32,806 nt of DNA from positions 1-32,806 of the forward strand of contig JAEOTH010000103.1 in assembly GCA_016839915.1 (NCBI GenBank), read 5' to 3'. How positions within the stretch are numbered: the stretch's first letter is position 1; each line of letters opens with the position of its first letter. Under the pieces are notes generated by a model. It did not search any database and was not told where the DNA came from. It saw only the letters and a program-made list of their open reading frames with translations. Positions 32,771 through 32,806 of the stretch are shown here, one piece after another. Source of the stretch: Promethearchaeota archaeon. GTDB taxonomy: Archaea; Asgardarchaeota; Lokiarchaeia; Sigyniarchaeales; SOKP01. Made by a program: the position numbers and the translations under genes.

Positions 32771-32806
32771 TTCTAATCTAGTCTAATTAATTTTGAAAAT
32801 TTAAGG

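Noticed and set aside
1-32806. CRISPR array, transposase or prophage genes
   Set aside because: No regularly spaced repeats, transposase motifs (DDE, TnpB, HUH) or phage structural genes were seen.

Overview
The window looks like a piece of an Asgard archaeal chromosome (Lokiarchaeia-like, inferred). The DNA is AT-rich. Archaeal TATA boxes sit at the expected distance from several starts. Two tRNA genes carry small archaeal-type introns. The gene content mixes archaeal families (TrmB and Lrp regulators, M24 peptidase, GPN-loop GTPase, PDCD5-type protein) with a eukaryote-like ubiquitin-conjugating enzyme (E2) and a GATase1/IFT52-type (GIFT-like) protein. Many genes encode secreted or membrane-anchored surface proteins (NosD-type beta-helix, SBBP beta-propeller, repeats flanked by membrane segments). 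No rRNA, CRISPR array, complete transposon or phage module is visible.

Layout. 1-822: the end of a zinc-ribbon gene, a coupled small ORF, and a more GC-rich stretch holding a gene remnant or structured RNA. 823-1374 (minus): an E2 gene whose last quarter lies behind an in-frame TAA embedded in a perfect hairpin. 1629-3691 (minus): a surface protein that seems broken by deletion and frameshift. 3865-4018: tRNA-Tyr with two introns. 4037-5980 (minus): membrane-anchored M1 peptidase. 6255-9658: PDCD5-like protein, an unknown gene, an HDAC/AcuC deacetylase and a CoiA-like nuclease. 9628-13032: an intact NosD-like gene, an apparently independent structured ncRNA with its own TATA box and T-run, two unknown genes of higher GC, and a truncated NosD-like fragment; this is the most island-like part. 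13134-19955: M24 peptidase, an unknown protein, a TrmB regulator, half of an MFS transporter, an 841-residue surface protein with three repeats, and an Lrp regulator. 19988-24458 (minus): GIFT-like coiled-coil protein, sugar-phosphate nucleotidyltransferase, GPN GTPase and an unknown protein. 24609-32035: SBBP surface protein, orphan DNA methyltransferase, DMT transporter, STAS-like protein, small secreted protein, long charged-helix protein and metallophosphoesterase. 32071-32725 (minus): a zinc-ribbon microprotein and tRNA-Trp with two introns.

Most notable points. (1) Both tRNA genes, Tyr and Trp, are interrupted at the canonical 37/38 site and again inside the T-loop, which suggests a splicing endonuclease with broad specificity. 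(2) Two genes, the GPN GTPase and a 63-residue zinc ribbon, lack any usable ATG/GTG/TTG, yet each has a strong Shine-Dalgarno at ideal spacing before an in-frame ATT. (3) The E2 enzyme has an in-frame stop inside nested hairpins, with a well-conserved E2 tail continuing in the same frame. (4) An uncharacterised structured RNA of about 250 nt lies at 10826-11078.
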